Both the position numbers and the translations under genes were made by a program. This document shows positions 28,447 to 37,485 of a stretch of 64,000 bases of DNA, piece after piece. The notes beneath the pieces are model-generated. The model was not told the origin of the DNA and ran no database searches. It was given only the letters and a program-made list of their open reading frames with translations. Source of the stretch: Clostridium aciditolerans (GTDB taxonomy: Bacteria > Bacillota > Clostridia > Clostridiales > Clostridiaceae); NCBI RefSeq assembly GCF_016316925.1, contig NZ_JAEEGB010000014.1, positions 156,995 to 220,994 of the forward strand. The letters run 5' to 3'. Every line of letters begins with the position of its first letter. The first letter of the stretch is position 1.

Positions 28447-29442
28447 ATGAGTATTTTAGTTTGTGGAGGAGCAGGCTACATAGGAAGTCACATGGTAGCT
28501 GAACTCTTAGAAAAAGGTGAAGATGTTGTAATAATAGATAATTTTCAAAAAGGTCACAGATATGCCATTCTTGGTGGTAAAGTTTATGAAGGAGATTTAA
28601 GAAATAAAAAAATATTAGATAAGGTTTTTACTGAAAATAACATAGAAGCAGTTATTGATTTTGCTGCAGATTCTTTAGTAGGTGAAAGTGTAATTGAACC
28701 ATTAAAATATTTTAATAATAATGTTGGTGGTACTATAAATTTATTAGAAGCAATGAGAGATTATAATGTTAAAAATATAGTCTTTTCATCCACAGCGGCT
28801 ACCTATGGAGAACCGGATAGAGTACCTATAGAAGAGGAGGATAAAACTTTTCCAACTAATCCTTATGGTGAATCAAAACTAACAGTAGAGAAAATATTAA
28901 AATGGTGTGATAAAGCATATGGAATTAAATATACTGCTTTAAGATATTTCAATGCTGCTGGAGCGCACGTAAGCGGTAAAATTGGAGAAGATCATAAGCC
29001 AGAGTCTCACCTAATTCCAATTATACTTCAAGTTGCTTTAGGACAAAGAGATAAAATAATGATTTATGGTGATGATTATAGTACAGAAGATGGAACTTGC
29101 ATAAGAGATTATATACATGTAACTGATTTAGCCAATGCTCATTTACTTGCAGTAAATAGATTAAAAAATGGTGGACAAAGTATTATTTGTAATCTAGGTA
29201 ATGGAACTGGATTCTCAGTAAAACAGATTATAGAAGTATGTAGAAAAGTTACAGGATGTAATATTGAGGCTGAAGTTGCACCGAGAAGAGAAGGTGATCC
29301 AGCTATTCTTATTGCTTCAAGTGATAAAGCTAAGAAACAATTAGGTTGGAATCCTAAGTATAATTCAATTGAGACTATTGTAGAAACAGCGTGGAATTGG
29401 CATAAGAATCATCCTTATGGATATGAAGAAAAATCGCTTTAA
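28447..29442 (+). CDS. galE: UDP-glucose 4-epimerase
   Basis: 331 residues. SDR signatures are clear: NAD-binding GGAGYIGSHMVAELL, then FSSTAATYGEPD with the catalytic Ser/Thr region, and YGESK (Tyr-X3-Lys, about 140). RYFNAAGA and the C-terminal LGWNPKYNSI fit GalE. It provides UDP-galactose (or the GalNAc form) for EPS assembly. Its 3' end overlaps the start of the lyase gene by 26 bases in another frame. Confidence 0.95.
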   Translation: MSILVCGGAGYIGSHMVAELLEKGEDVVIIDNFQKGHRYAILGGKVYEGDLRNKKILDKVFTENNIEAVIDFAADSLVGESVIEPLKYFNNNVGGTINLLEAMRDYNVKNIVFSSTAATYGEPDRVPIEEEDKTFPTNPYGESKLTVEKILKWCDKAYGIKYTALRYFNAAGAHVSGKIGEDHKPESHLIPIILQVALGQRDKIMIYGDDYSTEDGTCIRDYIHVTDLANAHLLAVNRLKNGGQSIICNLGNGTGFSVKQIIEVCRKVTGCNIEAEVAPRREGDPAILIASSDKAKKQLGWNPKYNSIETIVETAWNWHKNHPYGYEEKSL

Positions 29443-31363
29443 ACTAATTAGTTTAAAACTCATCTGTACAGTTCTTTTAATGATATCTTCCGATTCAATT
29501 GGAAGCGTTAATAGTTTTAATTATATTCAAAGCAATAATACTAATGTAGTTATTAAAAGTATTAAAGAACATCCAAGAATTATTGCCAGTAAAAATGATT
29601 TTAATAATCTAAGGAGAATCATAAATACTGATGATCATGAAAAACTATGGGATAAAAAACTGAAAGTTTCTGCAGACAAAATACTTAGTGATCCAACAGT
29701 TAAGTATGAGTTAGAAGATGGTACAAGCCTTTTGCCTATAAGTAGGCAGGTACTAGAAAGAGTGTATAATTTGGCAATTATGTATAAATTGCATGGAGAT
29801 AGTAAATATAAAGATAGATTGTGGAAAGAAATTGAAGCGGTAAGTAAATTTAAAGATTTTAATCCTAAACATTTTCTTGATACAGCAGAAATGATTAATG
29901 CACTAGCTATTGCATATGATTGGCTTTACTATGATTGGAGCTATAAACAAAAAGAAATTATAAGAAATATGATAATACAAAAAGGTTTAAATCCTGCTCT
30001 AAAGTTATATATGAGTAACTCTAATGATAGTTGGTGGAAAAATAGTAATGCCAATTGGAATCTTGTTTGTAATGCTGGTGTTGGTATAGCAGCTTTGGCC
30101 ATAGCAGAGGAAGAGCCAGTAATATGTAATGCCATTTTAGAATATGTGATAAAATATATTCCCAATGGTATTATGGGCTATGCACCAGATGGAGCATGGA
30201 ATGAAGGTACAGATTATTGGCAATATGGGACTGTATACTTAAGTTCGCTAATTTCATCAATGAAAATTGCATTAGGAATAGATTTTAATTTATTAAGTAG
30301 TCCAGGCCTAGAAAAAACGGGAGACTTTATAATTCATGCATCTGGACAAGAAAAATATAGTTTTGGATATGGAGATAGTAGTGGCAGGAAAGTTTTAGGA
30401 CCAGAAATGATGTGGTTAGGTAAAGTATATAATAAGCCTTATTATGTATGGCAGAGAACCATATATGCAGATAGTAATCCAACAGCATTAGATATGTTAT
30501 GGTATTCTAGCAAAATTTATAGTAATACTAAAAAAAATGAACTGCCTTTAGATAATTATTTTAGAAGATCAGAAATAACAACCTTTAGAAGCTCATGGGA
30601 TAATGCAACAGGAATATTTGCAGCAATTAAAGGCTTTAATTTTGAAAATAGGAATCATACTGACCTCGATAGTGGAGATTTTGTAATACAAGCTAATGGT
30701 GTACAGTGGGCTGAGGAACTTGGAGCAGATAACTATAATTTACCAGGATATTTTAATATGAGTAAAAATAATTTAAATCGTTGGAGTTATTATAGGAAAA
30801 GAGCAGAGGGGCAGAATACAATAGTTATAAATCCTAATAAAGGAGCAGATCAAAATCCTAATGGAATAACTAAAGTAGTTTCTTTTAAGAGTATGACTGA
30901 TAAAGCATTTTCTATAATTAATACAACTTCAGCATATAATGATGCTGTTAAGTCTTTAAGAGGATTAATGATATTTGATAATAGAACAAAAGTTTTATTG
31001 CAGGACGAAATAGAGCTTAAAGATTTTGGAGATGTTTGGTGGTTTATGCATACCAGTAAGAATATATCCATAGAAGATAATGGGCAGACTGCCGTATTAA
31101 ATGATGGAAATAAGAAGCTTTGGATTCATATTATATCTCCAGATAAAAATTTAAGATTTAATGAAATGGATGCAAAACCTCTTAGCTCCTCACCAAATCC
31201 AATAGGGCAAAATAAAAATGAGGGAATAAGAAAGCTTACTATTCATGTAAATCATGTAAAGAAACTAAATATTGCTATAGTATTTGTTCCTGAAGATAAC
31301 AATAACATTATTAGTAATATTCCTAAATTTATACCTTTATCTTTGTGGGAAAAGGAGAATTAG
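29417..31363 (+). CDS. Heparinase II/III-like polysaccharide lyase, secreted
   Basis: 648 residues. A hydrophobic signal segment at about 10-28 is followed by an alpha-barrel domain (HPRIIASKNDFNNLRRII; AYDWLYYDW; NSNANWNLVCNAGVGIAALA; GAWNEGTDYWQYG) and a beta-sandwich half with the Heparinase_II_III hallmark FENRNHTDLDSGDFVIQANG (about 414-433), where His and Tyr/Asn residues bind a uronic acid. It may trim or release the uronate-containing polymer made by this locus. ATG at 29417 or 29423; neither has a good ribosome site, so coupling to galE is likely. Confidence 0.85.
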   Translation: MDMKKNRFKLISLKLICTVLLMISSDSIGSVNSFNYIQSNNTNVVIKSIKEHPRIIASKNDFNNLRRIINTDDHEKLWDKKLKVSADKILSDPTVKYELEDGTSLLPISRQVLERVYNLAIMYKLHGDSKYKDRLWKEIEAVSKFKDFNPKHFLDTAEMINALAIAYDWLYYDWSYKQKEIIRNMIIQKGLNPALKLYMSNSNDSWWKNSNANWNLVCNAGVGIAALAIAEEEPVICNAILEYVIKYIPNGIMGYAPDGAWNEGTDYWQYGTVYLSSLISSMKIALGIDFNLLSSPGLEKTGDFIIHASGQEKYSFGYGDSSGRKVLGPEMMWLGKVYNKPYYVWQRTIYADSNPTALDMLWYSSKIYSNTKKNELPLDNYFRRSEITTFRSSWDNATGIFAAIKGFNFENRNHTDLDSGDFVIQANGVQWAEELGADNYNLPGYFNMSKNNLNRWSYYRKRAEGQNTIVINPNKGADQNPNGITKVVSFKSMTDKAFSIINTTSAYNDAVKSLRGLMIFDNRTKVLLQDEIELKDFGDVWWFMHTSKNISIEDNGQTAVLNDGNKKLWIHIISPDKNLRFNEMDAKPLSSSPNPIGQNKNEGIRKLTIHVNHVKKLNIAIVFVPEDNNNIISNIPKFIPLSLWEKEN

Positions 31364-31423
31364 GAGCAAGTGGATTTAACAAATCATGTTCCCACTAGGG
31401 CACGTAATATCACCTATTTTACT

Positions 31424-31477
31424 ATAACAATTCTTATATGTATTTGAGAAAATACCTATGAGGATTGTTATTTTTTT
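31424..31477 (+). terminator. Rho-independent terminator after the lyase gene
   Basis: A long stem of 31424-31445 with 31450-31471, with several G-T or mismatched pairs, then a T run. Its ATAACAAT/ATTGTTAT ends and A/T-rich tail repeat those at 14412-14480. The region 31364-31611 otherwise holds SigI-like site C and the rmlB leader. Confidence 0.85.
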
Positions 31478-31492
31478 AATTTTTTTTATCCT

Positions 31493-31530
31493 ACCGCAGT
31501 AATTAGAATTAATATACGTATATATATAAT
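31493..31530 (+). promoter_or_regulatory. SigI-like promoter, site C
   Basis: ACCG at 31493-31496, a 20-base gap and CGTA at 31517-31520, followed by TATATATAATATAGG. The ACCC box is weaker here than at B, D or E. It would drive rmlB-rmlC-rmlD-galU from a leader of about 80 bases. Confidence 0.6.
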
Positions 31531-31611
31531 ATAGGAATAGGTGGTGATATTTGGTATAAATTAAAAAATCAGTTCTTGAAGCAAATAAATTAATTTTCCG
31601 GAGGATTAAAG

Positions 31612-32667
31612 ATGAAGACTTATTTGGTTACAGGTGGAGCAGGTTTTATAGGTTCAAATTTTGTTATATATATGTTAAATAGATACAATAATATAAAAAT
31701 AATCAATTTAGACAAGCTTACCTATGCAGGAAACTTGGAAAATCTTAAAAATATAGAAAATAATCCTAACCACATATTTGTTCCAGGAGATATATGTGAT
31801 AAAGAACTAATAGAAGCATTATTTGAAAACTATGATATAGATTACGTAGTAAATTTTGCAGCTGAATCACATGTAGATAGAAGTATAAGAGAACCAGAAG
31901 TATTTGTAAAGACTAATGTATTAGGAACAGTTACATTATTAAATGCAGCAAAAAAGGCATGGGAAATACAGGATGGTTTTAAAGAAGGTAAGAAATATCT
32001 TCAAGTTTCTACAGATGAAGTATATGGATCACTTGAAGAAACAGGCTTTTTTATGGAAACAACACCATTAGATCCACATAGTCCATATTCATCAAGTAAA
32101 GCAGGTGCAGATTTAATGGTAAAGGCTTATGCTGATACATATAAGATGCCAATAAATATAACAAGATGTTCAAATAACTATGGTCCATATCAATTTCCTG
32201 AAAAGTTAATACCATTAATAATAAATAATTGTTTAAACCACAAATCTTTACCTGTATATGGTGACGGATCTAATATAAGAGATTGGTTATATGTAAAAGA
32301 TCATTGTAAGGCAATAGATATGGTTATAAACAAAGGAAGATTAGGAGAGGTTTATAACGTAGGTGGACATAATGAAAGAACCAATATTCAATTAGTTAAG
32401 ACAGTTATAAACTACTTAAATGAAAATGTAGATAAGAAAATAACAGAGAGTCTAATTAAATATGTAGAAGACAGAAAAGGTCATGACAGGAGATATGGGA
32501 TAGATCCAACTAAGATAAAAGAAGAATTAGGATGGTATCCTGAAACTACTTTTGAAATTGGAATCAACAAAACTATAATGTGGTATTTAGATAACAAGGA
32601 TTGGATGAATAATATAACCTCAGGAGAATATCAAAAGTATTATGAAAAAATGTATGAAGAAAAGTAG
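31612..32667 (+). CDS. rmlB: dTDP-glucose 4,6-dehydratase
   Basis: 351 residues. Extended SDR: VTGGAGFIGSNFVIYML at the N-terminus, VNFAAESHVDRSI, VSTDEVYGSL (catalytic Thr-Asp-Glu, about 133-135), and YSSSKAGAD (Tyr-X3-Lys). RDWLYVKDHCKAID is the RmlB C-terminal signature. It converts dTDP-glucose to the 4-keto-6-deoxy sugar. First gene after SigI-like promoter C; GGAGGA precedes the ATG; rmlC follows after 11 bp. Confidence 0.97.
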   Translation: MKTYLVTGGAGFIGSNFVIYMLNRYNNIKIINLDKLTYAGNLENLKNIENNPNHIFVPGDICDKELIEALFENYDIDYVVNFAAESHVDRSIREPEVFVKTNVLGTVTLLNAAKKAWEIQDGFKEGKKYLQVSTDEVYGSLEETGFFMETTPLDPHSPYSSSKAGADLMVKAYADTYKMPINITRCSNNYGPYQFPEKLIPLIINNCLNHKSLPVYGDGSNIRDWLYVKDHCKAIDMVINKGRLGEVYNVGGHNERTNIQLVKTVINYLNENVDKKITESLIKYVEDRKGHDRRYGIDPTKIKEELGWYPETTFEIGINKTIMWYLDNKDWMNNITSGEYQKYYEKMYEEK

Positions 32668-32678
32668 GAGGTATATTC

Positions 32679-33236
32679 ATGGGACAATTTAAATTTACGG
32701 TAACTCCTATTCAGGGATTGTATGTTATTGAGCCTAAGGTATTTGGAGATAATAGAGGTTACTTTACGGAAACATATAATTACGAGGATTTCAAAGCTCA
32801 AGGCTTAGATATGGTTTTTGTTCAAGATAACCAATCAAAGTCGAGAAAAGGAGTACTTAGAGGAATGCATTTTCAAACTAAATATCCTCAAGGAAAGCTT
32901 GTTAGGGTAATAAAAGGTGAGGTTTTTGACGTAGCAATAGATTTAAGAAGAAAATCTAAAACCTATGGGCAGTGGTATGGAGTGCTTTTAACTCAAGAAA
33001 ATAAAAAACAGTTTTATGTCCCAGAAGGCTTTGCACATGGCTTTCTAGTAACTTCTAATGAAGCAGAATTTGTGTATAAGTGTACAAACCTATATCATCC
33101 TGAGCATGAAGGCGGTATTGCTTGGAATGATCCAGATATAAATATACAATGGCCTTTAGAGGAAATAGAAGAAATTTTATTGTCTGAAAAAGATAAAAAT
33201 GCTTCAACTTTAGAAGAAAGCAAAATAGAATTTTAG
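32679..33236 (+). CDS. rmlC: dTDP-4-dehydrorhamnose 3,5-epimerase
   Basis: 185 residues, the normal length. The cupin signature is intact: DNRGYFTETYNYEDF, FVQDNQSKSRKGVLRGMHFQ with the catalytic His, GKLVRVIKGEVFDVAIDLR, and FYVPEGFAHGFLV. The late segment GGIAWNDPDINIQWP is also typical. AGGAGG precedes the ATG. Confidence 0.96.
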   Translation: MGQFKFTVTPIQGLYVIEPKVFGDNRGYFTETYNYEDFKAQGLDMVFVQDNQSKSRKGVLRGMHFQTKYPQGKLVRVIKGEVFDVAIDLRRKSKTYGQWYGVLLTQENKKQFYVPEGFAHGFLVTSNEAEFVYKCTNLYHPEHEGGIAWNDPDINIQWPLEEIEEILLSEKDKNASTLEESKIEF

Positions 33237-33255
33237 TTTCTAGGAGAGTAGTAAA

Positions 33256-34137
33256 ATGAAAATATTAATTACAGGCTGTAGAGGACAATTAGGTAGTCAA
33301 ATTATCAATATATTAAAAGAAGGAGCATCGGAATTAGGTACTATACCACAGGATTATAGAAACTCTGAAATTATAGGAGTAGATATAGAAGAATTAGATA
33401 TATCAAATTTAGAATTAGTAAAAAGTTTCATAAATGAAGTTAAACCTGATATTGTTATAAATTCGGCAGCTTATACTAACGTAGATAGCTGTGAAAATAA
33501 TCGGGATTTAGCTTTAAAAGTGAATTCGCTAGGACCGAGAAACTTAGCTATTGCTTGTGAACAAGTAGATGCAAAACTTATACACATATCAACAGATTAT
33601 GTGTTTCGAGGTAATGGAACTATTCCATATAGGGAATATGATGTAACTAATCCAGTAAGTGTGTATGGGGAAACAAAGCTGCTTGGAGAGAACTATGTTA
33701 GAGAGTGCTGCTTAAGATATTTTATAGTAAGAACTGCATGGCTTTATGGATATAATGGGAATAACTTTGTAAAGACAATTATGAAAGCTGCAAAGGAAAA
33801 AGGACATTTGGAGGTAGTGAATGATCAGAGGGGGAATCCGACTAATGCAGAGGATTTAGCACATCATATTTTAAAAATTGCTTTGACTGATGAGTATGGA
33901 ATATATCATTGCACAGGTACTGGTGAGTGTACATGGTATGATTTTGCAAAGGCGATAGTCAAGTTTAAGGAAATAGAGTGTACTGTTAGTCCAACTACGT
34001 CTAATAAGATCAATAGGGCTGCTGAAAGGCCAGCTTTTTCGTCGTTAGATAATATGATGTTGAGATGTAGCGTTGGAGATGAGATGAGAGATTGGAGAGA
34101 GGCGTTAAAAGTTTTTCTTGAAAAAGTAAAAATATAA
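33256..34137 (+). CDS. rmlD: dTDP-4-dehydrorhamnose reductase
   Basis: 293 residues. GCRGQLGSQI replaces the usual Rossmann GGxGQLG; INSAAYTNVDSCE, STDYVFRGNGTIPY and the catalytic YGETKLLGE are all present, as is RTAWLYG. It completes dTDP-L-rhamnose. Slightly longer than average because of a short insert at about 22-33. Same operon as rmlB and rmlC. Confidence 0.96.
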   Translation: MKILITGCRGQLGSQIINILKEGASELGTIPQDYRNSEIIGVDIEELDISNLELVKSFINEVKPDIVINSAAYTNVDSCENNRDLALKVNSLGPRNLAIACEQVDAKLIHISTDYVFRGNGTIPYREYDVTNPVSVYGETKLLGENYVRECCLRYFIVRTAWLYGYNGNNFVKTIMKAAKEKGHLEVVNDQRGNPTNAEDLAHHILKIALTDEYGIYHCTGTGECTWYDFAKAIVKFKEIECTVSPTTSNKINRAAERPAFSSLDNMMLRCSVGDEMRDWREALKVFLEKVKI

Positions 34138-34188
34138 TATATGACAATTTTTTTAGAACGATACTGAAGTTGAAAGGATGTAATATTA

Positions 34189-35133
34189 ATGAAAGTAAAA
34201 AAAGCAATAATCCCTGCGGCGGGATTAGGTACAAGATTTTTACCAGTAACAAAAGCTCAACCAAAAGAAATGCTACCAATAGTAGATAAACCAACAATTC
34301 AATATATAATTGAAGAAGCTGTAGCTTCAGGTATTGAAGAAATACTAATTATAACAGGAAGAAACAAAAGGGCTATAGAAGATCACTTTGATAAATCTGT
34401 TGAACTAGAAGACGAGCTTCAAAATAATAATAAAGAAAAGCTACTTGAATTAGTACAAAATATATCTAATATGGTTGATATCCATTATATAAGACAAAAG
34501 GAGCCTAAAGGTTTAGGACATGCTATAAGTCGTGCTAAAGCCTTTGTAGGAGATGAGCCTTTTGCTGTTATGTTAGGTGATGATATAGTTGATAGTAAAG
34601 TACCATGCTTAAAACAATTAATAAATTCTTATAATGAGTATAAAACTTCTATATTAGGAGTACAGCCAGTTGATAAAACGCAGGTATCTAAGTATGGTAT
34701 TGTAAAAGGCGTAAAAATTGAAGACAAAGTTTATAAGGTGAAGGACTTAGTAGAGAAACCCAAAATAGAAGAATCACCATCAAACATCGCTATTTTGGGA
34801 AGATATATAATAACTCCTAAAATATTTGAAATACTTGAAAAAACTAAACCTGGGAAAGGTGGAGAAATACAACTAACTGATGCATTGAAGGAGTTAGCAA
34901 AACAAGAAGCTATGTATTCCTATTGTTTTGAAGGAATAAGATATGATGTAGGGGATAAGCTTGGATTTTTACAGGCTAATATAGAATATGCTTTAAAACG
35001 CAATGATTTAAGAGAAGAGCTTATGGATTATCTTTCAAGTGTTAATATAAGTGCTAATTCTAAAAGGAAAGAATCTTATAACAAAGAAAATTTAACAGAG
35101 CAAGAAGTGGCAGCATCTATAATCAAAGAATAA
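34189..35133 (+). CDS. galU: UTP-glucose-1-phosphate uridylyltransferase
   Basis: 314 residues. IPAAGLGTRFLPVTKAQPKEMLPIVDKPTIQYIIEEA is the full GalU signature; VMLGDDIV, LVEKP and IRYDVGDKLGF follow at the expected places. It makes UDP-glucose, feeding the Ugd encoded at 15247 and the GalE encoded at 28447. The last 25 residues (SSVNISANSKRKESYNKENL...) form a polar tail beyond the usual end. It is the last gene of the EPS locus. Confidence 0.96.
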   Translation: MKVKKAIIPAAGLGTRFLPVTKAQPKEMLPIVDKPTIQYIIEEAVASGIEEILIITGRNKRAIEDHFDKSVELEDELQNNNKEKLLELVQNISNMVDIHYIRQKEPKGLGHAISRAKAFVGDEPFAVMLGDDIVDSKVPCLKQLINSYNEYKTSILGVQPVDKTQVSKYGIVKGVKIEDKVYKVKDLVEKPKIEESPSNIAILGRYIITPKIFEILEKTKPGKGGEIQLTDALKELAKQEAMYSYCFEGIRYDVGDKLGFLQANIEYALKRNDLREELMDYLSSVNISANSKRKESYNKENLTEQEVAASIIKE

Positions 35134-35272
35134 AAATTTAGGAAAGCTCATTAATAAGTTGTAAATAAAAGCAGGAGTATGAATGACTTCTATTTTCATT
35201 TTTTAGTACAAAACTAAATACTATAAAATTTAATTGAAATATTGTATAAAATAGATATTGTTTTGCAATTTT

Positions 35273-35303
35273 AAAAGGCTGGAAAAATTAATACCAGCCT
35301 TTT
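35273..35303. terminator. Bidirectional hairpin between galU and dltA
   Basis: A perfect 10-bp stem, AAAAGGCTGG (35273-35282) with CCAGCCTTTT (35294-35303). The A/T-rich flanks give short U runs on both strands, suiting two convergent genes. The rest of 35134-35355 shows nothing else. Confidence 0.75.
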
Positions 35304-35355
35304 AAATTAGGAGGAAAAAATCTATAACCTAGATTTAAAAATTAATATTTAGGAA

Positions 35356-36930
35356 TCATTTCAATTCCTCTGTTAGAAGTCTTCTATTTATTTTTCCATT
35401 TATGGTCATAGGAAGATGTTCTTTAATAATAATTTTTCTAGGTATCATATAATTAGATAATAAATTCTTTAGTTTTTCTTTGATCACAAGCCCTACTTCA
35501 AAATCTTTTTTGAGAAGAACTTTATTTAATGTAACCACTGCAGCTAAGTATTGAAGTTTATTTTCTTTTTTTACTGGCAATACTACAGCATTTTCTATAA
35601 ATTCAATTTCTCTTAGGCTATTCGCTATATTCTCAAGCTCAATTCTCAAGCCATCAAGCTTTATCTGAGAATCTATTCTGCCGCAATAGTATAACAGATT
35701 ATCTTTTATATATCCTTCGTCTTCTGTTTTGTAATATCTATTTTCTATACCGTTTATTATTCTTTTAGAAAATACATTTTTAGAAATTTCATTATTATTA
35801 AAGTAACCAGGACTAACGCTTTTCCCAGATATAATAATTTCCCCCTTTTCTCCCTCAGGAAGTATACGGTAACTTACCCCGTTGAATTCTAAGCAATCTT
35901 CATCGTTATTTAGAACGCTATTATTTTTTTCAACAATAAAAAGCTTACAATCATTTTTTATATAACCTACAGGTAGAGGATTAACATTACTAGAAAGCTC
36001 TGTATCTATTTTTATCGCTGTAACTGCTACAGTTGCCTCTGTGGGACCATAGAGATTTATAATACTTATGTATTTGAATCTATTTTGTAGTTTTTGTACA
36101 CAATTATTTGTTAATACTTCTCCGCAAAATAACATCACTTTTAATCTAGGTAAAAGATTATTGTTAAAATTGATGTCAGTAAGACACATTTCTGCAAAAG
36201 AAGGAGTTGACACCCATATATTAATATCTGATGATTTTAAATAACTAAATAACTCTTTCATATTACTTATCATTTGATTGTCAATACTGAATAATGTGGA
36301 ACCTGTATATAATGAGAGATATAAATCCATTACCGATAAATCAAAAGAAAAAGGTGCCTGATTCATAAATACGTAGTGTGTTCCTTCTGAATAATCCCAT
36401 AACGTTAATGCCCAATTAACAAAACTTTTAAGGCAATTGGAGGTTGTTTTTACACCCTTAGGCTTTCCTGTACTTCCTGATGTACATATGATGTAGTGAA
36501 TGTCTTCATCCTGAACTCTATATATTTTGTCGGGAATCATTGTTGCATGACTATTTATTATTGTCTCTATTTCCGCACAATTTTTAATGTCTATATTATC
36601 TAAATGTAGCTTATTATCTGATATATTAAAAATTAATTTTGAATTTGAATTTTCAACTATATACTTAATTCTTTCCTTAGACATAGAACTGTCTACTGGT
36701 ATATAAGCATGCCCAGATTTAGTACAGGAAAGAAAACAAACGAGCATCAAATGTTCCTTATGTCCACAAACAACAATAGGCATCTTATTATTATCAAATC
36801 GTTTAATTATATATGATGCTAGTGCATCAGATTTTCTAATTAATTCTTCATACTTCATAGAGCTATTTCTATATTTACGAAGAATTAAATTTGTTTTTGA
36901 ATATTTGTCCATTAAATCATATACATTCAT
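35356..36930 (-). CDS. dltA: D-alanine--carrier protein ligase-like adenylation enzyme (orphan DltA)
   Basis: 524 residues, close to DltA length. Adenylate-forming motifs are present: IICTSGSTGKPKGV (P-loop), NQAPFSFDLSVMDLYLSL (a DltA-like stretch), NLYGPTEATVAVT, YKTEDEGYI and GRIDSQIKLDGLRIELENI, with the catalytic Lys in TINGKINRR near the end. DltA activates D-alanine and loads it on a carrier protein for teichoic-acid alanylation. No dltB, dltC or dltD lies beside it: downstream is galU in convergent orientation and upstream is a 555-bp gap. A related stand-alone NRPS-type adenylation role remains possible. Confidence 0.85.
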   Translation of the reverse strand: MNVYDLMDKYSKTNLILRKYRNSSMKYEELIRKSDALASYIIKRFDNNKMPIVVCGHKEHLMLVCFLSCTKSGHAYIPVDSSMSKERIKYIVENSNSKLIFNISDNKLHLDNIDIKNCAEIETIINSHATMIPDKIYRVQDEDIHYIICTSGSTGKPKGVKTTSNCLKSFVNWALTLWDYSEGTHYVFMNQAPFSFDLSVMDLYLSLYTGSTLFSIDNQMISNMKELFSYLKSSDINIWVSTPSFAEMCLTDINFNNNLLPRLKVMLFCGEVLTNNCVQKLQNRFKYISIINLYGPTEATVAVTAIKIDTELSSNVNPLPVGYIKNDCKLFIVEKNNSVLNNDEDCLEFNGVSYRILPEGEKGEIIISGKSVSPGYFNNNEISKNVFSKRIINGIENRYYKTEDEGYIKDNLLYYCGRIDSQIKLDGLRIELENIANSLREIEFIENAVVLPVKKENKLQYLAAVVTLNKVLLKKDFEVGLVIKEKLKNLLSNYMIPRKIIIKEHLPMTINGKINRRLLTEELK

Positions 36931-37094
36931 ATTAATTTCCCCCGAAAACCTTATTTTACAAAATGATAATCTTCAAAAATCTATAACTCTTTTTGTTGCA
37001 TAATAGCTTGTACTTTTATATATATCTAAATATTTAATAGCATACTTCAAGTTGTTATATTTAGGTTTCTACCAAATTAAGACATATATTCCTT

Positions 37095-37133
37095 TATAAT
37101 ATATATACGTGCGCTAATTTCAATAAATAGGGT
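37095..37133 (-). promoter_or_regulatory. SigI-like promoter, site E (drives dltA)
   Basis: Read on the minus strand: ACCC (37133-37130), a 20-base gap, CGTA (37109-37106), then TATATATTATAAAGG. It shares ATTGAAATTA in the spacer with site D, 245 bp away on the other strand. The dltA leader would be about 165 bases. The region 37134-37376 between D and E has no gene I can support. Confidence 0.62.
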
Positions 37134-37376
37134 GGTATGGAAAAATTAAGACTTGTTGAAAATGTTTTAATGTCGTTTTTGGAATTATTTTGACTTTCAA
37201 ATAAGAAAAAGTTTAAATTTGAAATTACTGGAGGTATTATATAACATTTACGTAATAGTATCTAGTTAGGCAAACTCCATACGATTAGATTTCAACTTGT
37301 TATAGAGTATAGACTTTATTACCTTTTGCACTTTAGACTTGTTCGACTAAGGTTTTTAAGACTTATTGTTAAACTA

Positions 37377-37415
37377 ACCCATTAATTGAAATTAATATAC
37401 GTATGTATATAGTAT
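37377..37415 (+). promoter_or_regulatory. SigI-like promoter, site D (drives second ABC pair)
   Basis: ACCC at 37377-37380, a 19-base gap, CGTA at 37400-37403, then TGTATATAGTATTAG. The alternative is a sigma-A promoter, TTGAAA (37386) and TATAGT (37408) with a 16-base gap. Confidence 0.62.
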
Positions 37416-37485
37416 TAGATATAAAATCCTAATTCAGAATAATTAATTTCTCGTATATTTGTTTTATATATGATAAAGAGAAGTC

